Origin: Malurus cyaneus samueli
Taxonomy: Eukaryota; Chordata; Aves; Passeriformes; Maluridae
DNA: 64,000 nt
Direction of reading: 5' to 3'
Assembly: GCA_009741485.1 (NCBI GenBank)
Contig: CM019218.1
Span: 45,098,840 to 45,162,839, forward strand
Shown piece after piece: positions 15,731 through 28,299 of the stretch. The notes under the pieces are model-generated. The model saw only the letters and a list, made by a program, of their open reading frames with translations, ran no database searches and was not told the origin of the DNA. The first letter of the stretch is position 1. The number at the start of each line of letters is the position of its first letter. The translations under genes were made by a program, and so were the position numbers.

Positions 15731-15815
15731 CACAGAATCACAGAATATCCTGATTTGGAAGGGACCTACAAAGATTATTGAGTCCAACTCTTGGCCTTGC
15801 ACAGGGCAAGTGCTC
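15731..15815 (-). mobile_element. CR1 LINE 3'-end remnant
   Basis: CACAGAATCACAGAATATCC, TTGGAAGGGACCTACAAAGA and TTGAGTCCAACTC on the plus strand are the reverse complement of a common avian CR1 3' end. The downstream boundary is indistinct. Confidence 0.85.
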
Positions 15816-17720
15816 ACTGTTCCATTCCTGAGACAAGTGCATTTTCCCCCAATGCTTATTTTCAAGCATAATCTTTTATATTTCAAAGGTTGAGGCATTT
15901 AACCATGACTGCCCCTAACAAATCTTATCAGTTCATTAAGTCAATTCCAAATTTTACTCCTCACAGATAACATTTCATCAAGTTCATGATCAATAATGCT
16001 TTGTGGTCAAAGTTAGGCCATTTTTACTTGTAGCAAATCAAGACATTTCTATTCATTCAAGGAAGATGGACTAGAAAAACATTTCCAAGGTCATTGCAGG
16101 ATTCGACAGCATAAGCCCCTAAACCACCTCAAAAAGTTCGAAGGTCAGAGGCTTTAAAGCTGCTTTTGACCACTTTAAAACATTTTATCCTAATCTTGAG
16201 CTACAGCAATTTAAAAGAACCTGATGAGATCATAGATTCTTCCCCAGTAAGGCACAGCCTGTCAGACATCATTTTTGTTAGCTACCATCTCCTCTATGAA
16301 CAGAGGTAGTGACCAGCATATATTCCACTTGGCAAATTACATATTCCCTAAAACCTATCCAAGTCATCTGGATTTAAGAAACCCTGCAGAACCCTCTCAA
16401 GGAAAACCAAAATAAAAAGCATGTCATCCTTCTGTAGTTGAGCCTGAAAATTATAGGCCTGTACCATCACATAGAGCATTTTCCTCCAGAATCCTTCGTA
16501 AAAAGCCAGCAGAAAAGAGAAACCACGTATGCTGGAGAAACATTTAGAACTAGAGTATTGGCTGAAAGCTCACATCACTCCTTGTTTTCAGTGTCTTACA
16601 TCTGAGTTCCATGAAGCAACAAATTAAATTATTTCACAATCTTTCAAAGCCACCCCCCACTCCCCTGCCCATTTCAGTTATTCAAGAGGAGAACAATTTT
16701 TTCAACTTTGTGCCTTGTACTAGCTCTCCATGTGAAAGCCTATTTTAGCCTAGATTCCCACAAACTGCCACATTTTAAAGGTTTCTTCATCAAAGGAGCA
16801 ATTTCCATCTGGACACACTTAGCCAGCCACATTTCACCACACACACAACACGATACTTGGTGCAGAAATGCACCATCTGTTTTGGGGTTTAAGCTTTCAT
16901 ACTGTGGCCATCTTTTGCAAAAGGTTAAGGGGATATAAATCTTTGCTCATATGGGGTCATGGGTGAGTGAGTCTATGCAGTTTTGTCATTTGCTACTGCC
17001 AGACCAGAAGCTGAAACTACTTTGGGGCTGCTCAAGTGTTGCAGATAAGAATGGCCACAGGTCACTGATGGAACTTTCCTGAGGAAAGACTAATAGGCTT
17101 TCCCCCTCTCCTTTCCCCTGCTTCCATCTTCCATCTCCTTGCTTCTGGAAGATTCACGTGAAAATTGACAGGGAGGACACCTCTGGTGCTTGAGGAAGTA
17201 GAAGCTTTGTAACATTTCAGTTTACACATGCTTTGTAAACATTTCAGTTTACATTAAAGGCGCAAGCTGCGCAAAATCATCACCCTTTTTTGGTAGGAGT
17301 ATCCAGAAAGATCCCTAACACTGGCTGCCCACTACAATCAAAATGGCTACAAGAGCTACACCATAAAGGGAGGACATGAGCTGCTCTGGAGAGATCCTAT
17401 AACCCATCCAATTGTTGTGACTGTGGGTGTAGAAGCACGGAGATGAGTTGTCGCCTAGCTCCTGTTTTCCCCCAGACTGCAAAGCTGAACACAAATGAGC
17501 AAACTTCAGCAAGCTTTGCTTTCCAGGATGGTATTTCCATGGAGATATTCTTGAATGTCTCTAGCTGGTGCCCTGGCTATGGATTTCAGTTTTGCTTCTA
17601 AAAGATATGATAAATAATGTGATTAAAAGCAAATATATTGTCTTTATTCCAAGTGATGTGTGTGTCAGGCCAGTGTTTCTTTTGGCAATACCTATTTCTC
17701 ACACACAAAGAAATGCTAAT

Positions 17721-17748
17721 TTTGCTTTGCTTTGTTTTGCTTTGCTTT
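17721..17748. repeat. (TTTGC)n microsatellite
   Basis: Five or so copies of TTTGC/TTTTGC in an AT-rich region. Confidence 0.9.
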
Positions 17749-19498
17749 CCAGATTTCTTCTCTAGTTAGTTTTTATCTGTCCCTGCATGCCAGGCATCCT
17801 GGAATCTAGATTGTGCACCATGGAAAAACCATCCTCACATATTCTGTGAAAGAATGAAACTCACTAGCGGGGAAAGACCTTTCCTGGTTTTACTAGATGT
17901 GATTTGGAATGTGAGGAGGTTGCTGGCTCTGCTGCTGAGGTGGGTGCACCTTGCACCAAGCCTTCAGACTGGCAAACTCTGAGCTACCTAAGGTACCTTC
18001 TCCCAGTGGTGTCCATTCCCTTACTCAAGACAGTAAGTTGCTTAGAAAGCCCAGATGAAATCTTAGGTTCTGCATCCCCTGAAAATACATACCTTACTGG
18101 TGCAGAAACTGCAGAGCATGTGATCAAAAGATACCATATGTGCCACTTATTAACAATGAAAAATGAACGCACCATTTGTTGGGCTATAATTGAAACAGAA
18201 GAACAACTTCAATTTTCACTCCCACTTTTCACTATCGGTATCACAGGGAATAAACAGTTTGTTGCCCTATTACTCCTAGCATGAATCCACAACACATCAG
18301 GTTTACACGTGGATATTGATAGTAAATATTTCATATTATGACTCAATAATATGCTGGCATATATATAAGCATATTTCTTACCAGCTTCCTACTTACATCC
18401 ATGTTAATATGATTATGTTTATATACATACACAGAAATACAAATTCACATCCACGCTAACCAGCAAAGATAAAAATAATATCACTGCAGACAGTTTACAG
18501 GTCATTCTGAATTCCAAGTGTTTTAAAATACTACTGCAATTTGTAAGTCCACATTCTAAATGAACATGCTGTAAGAACATGGCATAAAAGCTATTTTAAA
18601 CTGTCAAAATACAAATCAATGTATTTCCACTTTCTTAAGTTAAGTCTTAATCTAAAAACAAAATATTAGCTTATAAAAGCATTTATCAGGAAAAGAAGAA
18701 TAGTTTTCTCGTGGCTCCATTTCTACAGAATTGCCAAATATAATCATTAACAAAGATCACAAGCTTTATGATATTTTTAGTTGCCTCCTCTTTTCACTTT
18801 TCTCCATGTTTTTCCCCTCAAGGTAAAATGGCTAGAAATGCCCTTATCTTTAATCTGCGCCAAGAAAACTGAGAAACTTGCAACGTTTACAAGGCTGAGG
18901 GAGGTAATTGTGGTACAAAGCACCACACCGAAGAACTGACAGCAGAACAGCAAAAAATCTGGTGCTCTGTTGTAAGGCTGGCTGCAGTTGCGGCCTTCAC
19001 ACTGCTACAAGCTGAGGGGCAGGCCAGGAAAGGGCCATGTGACAAATTCACCCCATTTGACTGGTCCTAATCCCCTGTCCTGCCACAGGGTCCTGGGCCA
19101 CCCTTGCTTCCTTGGGATTGCTTGCAGAGACCAACACAGCTCAGGCACCAGGAGCACTCCTTGGGTATCCATTCCACCAGTGCCCATAGTGAGGCCACCT
19201 CTACTAGCTTGACAGTGACAGAAATAAACATTTTGCCTGCTGCTGCATGTAGAGTGATGGCAAAGGCTCAAAAATATGTAAGCAGCCTGTATTCAGCTGT
19301 TTCAGGGTTACTATTTTACAGGAACACACCAGCAGCACACCAGTAATGGAATTTCAAAGAGCCCTTTGAAGAATCAAGAAGATCACTCATTCCCCTCCAA
19401 AAAAGTTGCATCCTACCTAGTGGCAAAACTTCATTTATACTGTGGGTTACCTTCAATGCTGCTCATTTAAATCTAAAACCAGCGAAACTCACATCTTC

Positions 19499-19618
19499 AT
19501 GCACAGTTTCCTTCTCTTCTTCTTCCTTTCCAGTATTACAGCTATAACAGCCCCAGACTGCAACTTCACAGATGCAATACAAAAAAATTGTCCAGGAGGA
19601 TTATCAGGCAACGAGATG
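19499..19618 (+). other. Possible signal-peptide exon (unidentified)
   Basis: From an ATG at 19499 the frame gives MHSFLLFFFLSSITAITA, a strongly hydrophobic leader with a plausible cleavage site, then PDCNFTDAIQKNCPG and a splice-donor-like ATG|GTATGT at 19618/19619. The leader DNA overlaps a pyrimidine tract ending CCTTTCCAG at 19533, so the same region can alternatively be an acceptor plus an 85-nt exon. No family is recognised, no partner exon was found and the pyrimidine tract itself explains the Leu/Phe run. Confidence 0.15.
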
Positions 19619-22600
19619 GTATGTCAATAGTATGCTTTTCACACGTCCTAAACTAAGAAAGAAACTCTAATTCAGATTTCACAAGAAAACCCCAGGAAAC
19701 CACAAACACATCTATAAAGCTAGGTATAAAATATCCTCATCTTCAATATAATGACAAAGCCTTTAATTTCTAGAAGGGATGTTTGAAATCCAGTGAGTAT
19801 GAATGTCAGCTTCCCATGGCTCACTTGGAAGCCTAAGCAAGCAAGAATAGGAGCCAGAGTGATGCAGAAACAGAGGAGCAAACAAAAAAAGTAGTTTAGG
19901 CCATTTACAGAGCCAAGGAAACAGATGTTTAGAAGACAAAGCACCAAAATTTGTCAATGCTACCTAGCACAATTGCACAAAAGTCCTACTAAACCATATT
20001 TGCTGCATCATTTCTCATTAATACAAGGTTCTACTTCACTCTCATAGCCATAGATTATAACAGTCACATGACCTCATGGACTACCACCCCACTTGTCATG
20101 GGAGCCAGTTCAACAAGTTATCTCCTTCTGAGCTGAAATACAGATGGAATTGCACCAAGTGAGACCTCCTCTTTTCCCCACTTGGACGTAACAGGGAGAC
20201 TCCCCCTTACAACTACAGCTGCAAATCAATGTTCATGTGTCTCCTCCACCTACAAACTCCTACTCTGTCCTCTTTGAGTACTTTGAGAGTACTCAAAACA
20301 TAATTTTGACACGGCTTGGAAAGGCAGCTGCAGTGCAGGTGATTCCACGAGGCTATAGCCAGCACCATGCCATCTGTTTCTGTCTCCCAAAGGAACCTAT
20401 TACGCCCCGTGCCAGTAAGGTACTACAAAGCTATCCCAGACAAGGCAAATCATGAATCTGCTCAGGATCCCCCTTGGACCTCAGGAATAAGAATGAAGAA
20501 GAACATCATTGCCATCAACAGTTGTCCTGCGCACAGCACAAGAGTATGGAAAGCTATAGCTCAGGAAATCTATAGGGATTGTGTACAGCTTTAGTCAGCT
20601 TTAATGTAATGCTTGGTCTTAGCTCTGAGGAAGCTATTTTGTCCCTGCACTATGTTCAGCTGGGATCTGTTTGCAGAATACACTGGCACCCACTTCCTGC
20701 ACCACCTCTCCTAACAAAAAAAGATGAAACGTTTGAGAGAGGTATTTTTGAACAAGTACAGTGGTAAAATGCTGTTTCCCGAAGCTGTCAAAAATATAGT
20801 TTCAAACTCCATACTAAGTATCAGGGGCACTGCAGGTTGTTGGAATGAAACTCAGGTAATTTTTGAAGCAGTAGGTATACTCTCAGGATCAGCTGCATCT
20901 CTGTGTATTAGAGGACTGCTGCAGTCTAAAAAGCTGCATTCTTTCATTCTGTTCCAATGCTGCTGGTCAATCATCAATTCCTTAGATAGCAATAGTTCTG
21001 GAGGCTCTTCAGAAATGTTTATCTGGAGAGCTGTTTGCAACTGATGTAGGTGCACTGCAGTATCCTGCCACTTTGAGCACCACACACTTTGGGGGCTATA
21101 TTGAAAACATTCCCGTCCTTAGCAGTGCCCTATTTTTGCTCTGTTGCAAAGCACAACTTGCAAAACGATCCATAGCATCAAACTTCACAGAAGTTACCCT
21201 TAAAAAAGAGAGGGCAAGATTAATCAGCAATTTTTAGAAGACTTGAGCAAATATTAGCAAGCAGCTCTGGTATTTTAGTTTTCCACTAGCAAAATAACAA
21301 AACCAAAGAAAACATTTTAATATCAACATCTTGCAGCTGCGTTTTGCTCTCTCATGGCTAAAAGCTAAAATCAGTGTGTTGCAGCACAGGAAATAACCAG
21401 AGTAGGACACAAATGCAGTGTTTCAACTCAGATCACTGCAACAGTTAATCGAGCATTTTATGACAGCAAGACATTTACCAGGTACATATTCACATAATTA
21501 AGCAGCAAACGAGACACAGTCCACAGGAGCTGCACATTTAATTGTGTCAGCAATTAGATCATAAAGCACTTTACACATATAGACGTGGCTATACAGACCT
21601 ATCTTTCTATACTCACCGTGCAGCAAGGCATGGGTGCTACGCTGGTCTCAAAACAATTGCTTTACAGCCCCAGGCAGAGCAACCTTCCTCTCACTCTCAT
21701 CTCGGGCAAGTCAGTGCTTCTGGAAGGTGGCCAGGCAAGATCAGATTCATCAGCCAATAAAATTGTCTAAAGCTGCCGTTCCACAGGAGACCGTTCCTCC
21801 GGTTGCAGCCTCAGGAGCAGCCAATAAAGGAGAAAATCAGCATCAGAGCTCAGGCGAGCGTTTTGCCCCATACTAAGGGTCTGCTCTCCGAAAATCCAGT
21901 TTCCCCCTACCTACACTGCTGTACACAGTCATCCTGCATGGAAAACAATTTGCACTTGGCTTGCCTGGCTAAAATAGGTGCACAGCTATTCTGATCACTG
22001 ACAAGGGTAAAGGAATCAGTCAAGCAGGTGCCTCATGTGCTGGGAAGTAATACAGTGACATTCGGAGCCATGGATTCATGCTGCTAGAGGAGTATCACAG
22101 CAAACCAAGCCTTTTGTGGGGCACTGGGAATTATTGCTCTTCATTTGAAGGCAGACAGTTCATGCTGGGCAATGTGGAGGCTGTGAAACCCTTACCCCTA
22201 TTTTATCTTCCAGAGCCGGACCTGCTGCAGTGGCTGCGGGAAGCCATCCTGTCCTCAGCCCCACGTGCTTGTCCTGGGATTCATTGCCATTCAGAGGAGC
22301 CCTTGATTTCACCCTGACAGTCCTACGGCAGCAATAAAAGATCCCAGTAACAAGGCTTCACACAGGCTGCAATCAGAGCTGTCTGACATCTGGGGATCCT
22401 TAGGGCTTGCCTTTATTTGGAAAAACAAAACAATTGTCAAAAAAGTCAGTCTTACTAGGTGTTATCTAAGCAATAGTAAATCCTAAAGGTGACAAGGCAG
22501 TTGTAGAAGTTATGCATAAAAACAGGTCAAGAAAAGCCTTTGAAGGTCTTTACCTGTAAATTAGCACTCTGAAGAAGACCTGGCCTGTGTGTCATCAGTC

Positions 22601-23797
22601 TGAACATACATATTTTGACAACAGATTATACATTTTACCACAAAATCTTAGCAGAGAAAAAGCACAAGTGGTCTCTGCGCAGTATTTTACTGCCTTGCTG
22701 GCATTTACTTCTCCTAACCTCACTGAGGTAAAAACTATTTGGATTCGTTTCCACACAAATTTTGCACCAAGGTGTTTTATCTGCAAAGCAGACTTGCCAC
22801 CCAATCTAAGAGCAGCCCAGGCCAAATCCCATGTTCCCAACAACATTTCTTTCAGTCTCCTGAAACAAATGAAAAGCAAATACCATCCAGTCTTCACCAG
22901 TAACATGACATATTACATATCCTCACGTACATGTATTTGAGGACAAAGTTGTCTGTAGTGCATGCAGCCCTTTGGAAGGTTAAGACTTTGCATAAAGCTA
23001 CACTACGCCTTGAAATGGGAAGGGATTCTTAAAGAAAAAGCAAGTGATAAAAAAGTATTAGAATATGAAGATTTGAAACTAGAATAGATTAGATATTAGA
23101 ATAGGGTCAGCAGAATTGACGTTAACAATAACCAGTTTTCATTTTCACATGCTATTGCCTTTAATCTCCTGTATATATGGACATACTTTTACATATTTAT
23201 GTGAAACCTCTCCATTTATGCTGGTACTACAGCTCTTTTGTAGGACCACAAGCCAAAGACATTTCCCCCAGAGCTCTGAAGGCTGTCCTACACTGGAGGA
23301 GCTGGAAAAGAGGCTCCTCAAGAGACTCACTATGCTAAAATCAGGCAGCACAGAGGCACAGCCTAACCAAATTCAGCAGCCTGGACTTTGCACTCTGATC
23401 TGCTCTAAGCTACATGTGCAAGCATTTATGATCTGGATTTTCCTTTGATGTAAATTGGCATAGTCCCATATCAACTCACACCGGCATTTCTTCCAGCTGG
23501 GGATCTTCTGCTATCTCTGAAAAATACAGAGTTCCATTTGGAGTCAGGGAATGCTGCCATCCATAGTGCCCATTCAAGATTGGTGGTGGGCAGGGAGCAC
23601 ACACCAACCTGAAGGCAAAAACACACTGAAGGTTCCCTCAAATAGGGTCTTGGGCTTGGAAAAAGACTGTCACATTGTAATCTAGGAAAACAGTGCCTTG
23701 GCCACAAAGAGTCAGCCAGCTTGGACATAGACTTCCTGGGAGGAGCCATCTTAAGGAAACTGAGGCACACGTGACAGCAAGTGAGGAGCCCCCTTAC

Positions 23798-23923
23798 CTT
23801 TGGGAGCAGGAAAGTACAAAGCCAGCAGCCGGCCAGGATCCACACTAGTGACATACAAAACAGGGGGATGCCAAGCAGGTTTCCAGAGCAGTCTGTTTCC
23901 AGGAGCTTCTCCATTTTCACACA
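23798..23923 (-). other. Possible exon with membrane-spanning segment (unidentified)
   Basis: The acceptor TTTTTTTTCTTTTCAG, 126 open nt (42 codons, phase 0-0) and the donor AAAG|GTAAGG are all strong. The translation CVKMEKLLETDCSGN is followed by LLGIPLFCMSLVWILAGCWL and a short CTFLLPK, i.e. a helix of about 20-25 hydrophobic residues. In phase 0 the next acceptor (TATTTTTCAG at 23517) gives one Arg codon and a stop at 23516-23511, so a very short tail would follow. A second frame is also open, so this remains a candidate only. Confidence 0.22.
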
Positions 23924-26130
23924 CTGAAAAGAAAAAAAATCAGCCAGGTATTCCATCCCACTGGCAAGCATCAGGTGGATTTAGGCTGGAAGTTGCGCAT
24001 ACTGTGCTAAAAAATTGGTGAAGATATACATTTTCTTCTCCTGTGTGTTTGGAGTGAGGTCAAACTGTACAGAGAGGTGCTGGTTTGGTTTGTCATTCAT
24101 CATAAACTTTAGTTTCAGGATTTAAATAATTTAATGTAATGGAGAACATTTTCTAAGCTGCTTTCTACACATATGTGAGATGGTTTGGGCCCTAATTAAT
24201 TTGGAACAGGGCAGGGAGTTCAGAAATTTTCCTTTTTTTTCTCTCACATCCCTGTGTCCCACTTTAGTTTTAAAGTGGTAAGGCCTATCTAGTTTAAGGC
24301 ACTAGGAGGGAGAAGGAGAGAAAGAAAAGAAATCTGGCTGAATTAGAGATGGCTGACAGGGCATCTCATCGACCCAATTGTGTACTCAAAGCTTTTCAGA
24401 CTCCATAACAAGAGTGGCCATGCAAATCAGTGAGTCATTGCAATAGCTGAAGGAAAAAGGAAAAATCACGGAACTCTGCTGAACCTGCTCACTGAGGAGT
24501 TTCTTGTGCTTTGCCTGGCTATAGCCCATTGTTATTCTCTCTAGCACATTTATCCTTTGTGAATTTTGTGAACTAGGGTGTTCCTTCTGGGAAAGCTACA
24601 TCACTTGCTCACCACTAGGATAGCCCAGCAGCATGCAGGAAGCCTATGACACTTCAAGGAACTGAATCATATCTTTGTAGTTAGAGCTAAGGCTGTTAAA
24701 TCTGCATTGGGCTTCTTTGTAACACAAGATCAAAAGCTGCTTCAGTTTTCCCCATCTCTTCCAGAACCTGGAAATACAGCTGGCATCTGTCTATCCTCAG
24801 TGAGGGGGTTGGGCAGTCTTAACCTTTTAACAGCAGTCTTTTGGTTTTGTATGTTTTATGGGCTCAGTATTTGCATGGTTCTTTAATATTTATATTTTTT
24901 TCATATATAGATGGCCTCAGTGTTAAAAGAGATTGTATTGATTTTGGGGAGAAAACTGTTTCACATTCAACCCTTCACACCCACCTTGTTCACAAAGGGT
25001 AGCAGGATGCAATGACTTTGTATAGTTTCATTTTTTCTAGTAAGGAATTATGAAAGGCCATATATATGAAAAAATAGTCAGAGAACTCAGACTGGTGTTT
25101 TTTCACCCATCTCAAGTCTAAGCAGTTCCTGCTTGACAGGACTAAACAAGTGCAATATGCACCAGAAAGCCGGCATTGGTCCTAGAGTAAAAAAGCAGCC
25201 TGCATGACAGTAACAGGAAATCACTTCCCTGCGAATTGTGTCCATCTGTGAGAAGCCCTCTCTTGAGATACTCTCTCTTGAGCTGCCTGCTCAGCAGTCA
25301 CAGCACCCAGTGGCCCTTGCTCTGAGGGGGAAGGCTGCTTTGGAGTGAGCAGAATCTGGAAGGAGAGACAAGATCAAAGAACTGGTGTTTCAATGCTCAG
25401 GTCCAGGTTGCTTCACACAGTCCTACTCCATGTGCAACCTGTGATGAGGAAATGGGATGAAACCAGCTCTGTCAAAGCTGGGGGTTTTGTGTGGCAGGTA
25501 TCTGTAATAACACCTTCTCTGTAAGGTGTCCTGTGATCTATCGTGACAGATACCTTACTTATTCCTTAACATAGGACAGGAGACCTTAAATGATTCAGTT
25601 GGGGAAAGAAGTCAGAGCTCTGATTCAGATGAAGCAACTCTGCAAGTCTAATAACGAAGCTTTTGGCCTTTCGTTTTATTTATGGGAAAAGTGAATTTGA
25701 ACAGACCTGCTGGGTCTGTTCAATAAAAGGAAGGGACTGGGTTTTTATTTACACACACCCCCCCTCCTTAAATCAGTTTGACACTGCAGTATAAAGTCAA
25801 TGCCCTCTGCTTGGCAGCCTCATTACCATCTGTAACGAATGTAACATCTTATAAATAATTTATGTTGTAACAGCAAATACAGTTTAGAAGAAAGAAAACA
25901 TTTAGGGAATCTGGGATCAGAAAAGGCTAGAATGAGTCAACACGGGCCTCTCTGTTTCCATGGAATTAAGAGCATTACCCTACCCGTCTTTGTTGCAAAC
26001 TGCAGCCCAAGCGACCAGGCAGGAAATACTGCATCAGATTATCAGAAAGGAAAGAAGAGCACTGAGCAGGGAGGGAGATCTCCCACGTGGGGAGCGTGCT
26101 GGACTGGAACCCAGCAGGAACAAAACTTAC

Positions 26131-26178
26131 TTTCCATCTCAGTTGCTGATTTCTGTCCCACTCTAGGCTGACCCCTAA
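26131..26178 (-). other. Possible 48-nt exon (unidentified)
   Basis: The acceptor TTTCCTCCCCCTCACAG and donor GAAA|GTAAGT flank 16 open codons (LGVSLEWDRNQQLRWK) in phase 0-0, the same phase as the candidates at 23.8, 27.5 and 32.1 kb on this strand. There is no homology evidence. Confidence 0.15.
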
Positions 26179-26399
26179 CTGTGAGGGGGAGGAAATCTAT
26201 ATAAATAAATGAAAAATTTTAGCAAACAGCTGTTCTGGCGTAAATACCTTGTCACATCCCATTTTCTGCTTGTTGAAACAAACTTTATCCATGCTTCTTC
26301 TGCTGCACTTGAACTAATTTATCATGCATTATATATGTTCCTCCATCTCAGAATTTAATTATTCATGAATCTCTCCACCCTCACCTTCTTTCCCCTTCC

Positions 26400-27300
26400 A
26401 TGCACACAAGGATCAGCGGGCACAATTCAACTCAAGCCCTGCATCACCACCAGCTCTCCAAGGTGTGAGCCTGCAGCCTGGCCCGGGTCTGGACATTGCT
26501 GGCTCCTGGCAGAAATCCCCAAAGCCATGTGTTTACTGACCTGTTTGCCTCAGACCTCAGGAAGGTGTAGGAGCACTGCGTTACACCTGACCACTGATGC
26601 ACAGAAATGTCACCTCCCCTGGGGCTCCTTCACAACCCTCCTGACCCTCCAGCAGGCACTGTGGGCTGGGGGGAGACTGGTGGAACCCCCAAAAGTGTGG
26701 GGTGGCCACCAAGGCATGCACCAGAAACCCCAGTGCGAGGTTTGAAACAAACTCTCCTCAGCCCCCACAGCAGCAGGAACCTCGAGGCACCACCTCGGGG
26801 CCCTGAGGGCCCTCCCGCCTGGGATGGGACTCGCTCTTCCTCCCAGCACCATTTCACTCCTTCTGTCGGGAGGAAAATGTCTGGAGAAGGCAGACCTACC
26901 TGCTGGGTGCCAGCTTACAGAGCGGCTGTGCCAGTCCTGTCCCCAGAAACGGCGGGAGCAGCGGAGAGTGGATGTGGTCTGATGGCGACGGTGTGGCCAG
27001 GGGAGGATCCATGGCTGCCACTGGGGCCCAAGCACCACAGAGAGGCCGCTGTGAGGAGAAGGACCAGGGGCTGCGCTGCGATGGATCCATCCAAGTCCAG
27101 CCCATTCCTTGGCCCCACCACCGTGAACTGCCTGGCCTGTCCCTGAAACTGGTGCTGCCTCTGGGAAAATGTCCTCTAGAGAGGGACAGCCCTCACCAAC
27201 AGCAAGGAGCGAGGGACACGGTGTGAGGAACAGCCCTGACAGCAGACCAGGCTGGAAGACAGGTGAGGCAGCACTTATAAACCCATGGAATGAGGAATTA
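26400..27300. other. GC-rich patch
   Basis: Distinctly richer in G and C than the surrounding sequence, and consequently low in stop codons: the minus strand is open for 867 bases (26610-27476) and the plus strand for 540. The translations are rich in Pro, Arg, Trp and Gly with no recognisable domain, so the openness is attributed to composition. It could be a decayed CpG island or an enhancer. Confidence 0.5.
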
Positions 27301-27473
27301 CACACAGCACAGCAGCATTTTCTGAGAGCCAGGATCTTAAAGCTGCTCTCAGCTTCCAGTGTCACAGGAATCATGGTTTGACTCAGGTGTGTTCTCAACA
27401 GGATCATGCATGGGAGCCATGAGGCACGAGAAAACACTTGATGCCAGCTCAGTCCTTCCAAATCAGCTCTTAC

Positions 27474-27491
27474 CACGCAAGTCCAGCCAAA
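27474..27491 (-). other. Possible 18-nt microexon (unidentified)
   Basis: The acceptor CATATTTTTTCTCAG, six codons (FGWTCV) and the donor GTG|GTAAGA, phase 0-0 on the minus strand. It is recorded because it fits the phase series of neighbouring candidates; an interval this short can arise by chance. Confidence 0.12.
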
Positions 27492-28299
27492 CTGAGAAAA
27501 AATATGAAATTATTACAGTTTCTGTAACTTAAGTGCCAGACACCATTGCTTGCACTTTATTCCAGAGTCCATTTCTAAACAGCCACAAATATGTTTGTTT
27601 AAAAAAAAAAAATAGAGCATTTTCCTCCTCTTTTTAGCAACCGTGATATCCCACAGTGTAGAAGAGGTATAATCTGCTGTCACCACTGCTGTCCTGGGCC
27701 AGTGCCCTCACCTGCACTGTACTGCAACTTCATCTAGCACAGAATGTCTCACAGCACCAGTGGCAAATGCATCAAATATAATGTGCTTTTTTAACTTTTA
27801 AGGCTTCCCCTCTGGCTTGTATAACATTGCTCAGCTGATCTCCTAATTTCCTACATGCAAAAATCGAGCTCTTTGTTCTGAAACCACACAGCTTTCATCT
27901 GCTGCCAAAGGGGAATCCATCTGGGTGCCGTGACTTCCACCCTTTGAAATGAGTCCTCCCAACACCCATTAGCAGACAGGAGGCCTGTGGCTGCAATTCA
28001 GGATGCCTGCCTGGTTTTGGTTTACCGGGGAGGATTGGATAGAGCAGACATTCTCAGCCTTGTCACAAATTGTTCCTCACAGCTCAACCTCACAGGATGG
28101 GGGAATTTACCCAGGTGCAGCAAGACCCTGATCACCACTGTCCTTTCCCTTTGTTTTCTGCCTTTGCTGTAAGTTTAATTAGGGGAAAAGATGGCATGTC
28201 CTTTAACTGTAGAAATTATTTTGGGTTTTCCCATCCCTTAGAGTGCTATGGAATTGGTTTCCTGTGCTGCAACTCTGCTTGGCGCAGAGGGCCCTGGGC

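Larger units (their letters stand above)
15816..23470. other. No recognised gene apart from one low-confidence exon
   Basis: Mostly AT-rich unique sequence with a (TTTGC)n microsatellite at 17.7 kb. The only exon-like interval I would keep is at 19499-19618 (listed separately). Confidence 0.55.

Noticed and set aside
23471..23971. 166-codon open frame on the minus strand as one continuous gene
   Set aside because: Only the internal 126-nt portion has exon character with splice sites; the remainder shows no homology. It was kept only as a candidate exon.
26610..27476. 288-codon open frame on the minus strand as a protein gene
   Set aside because: The translation is low-complexity (Trp, Pro, Arg, Gly) with no domain, and the overlapping plus strand is also open for long stretches. 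GC content explains the lack of stops.
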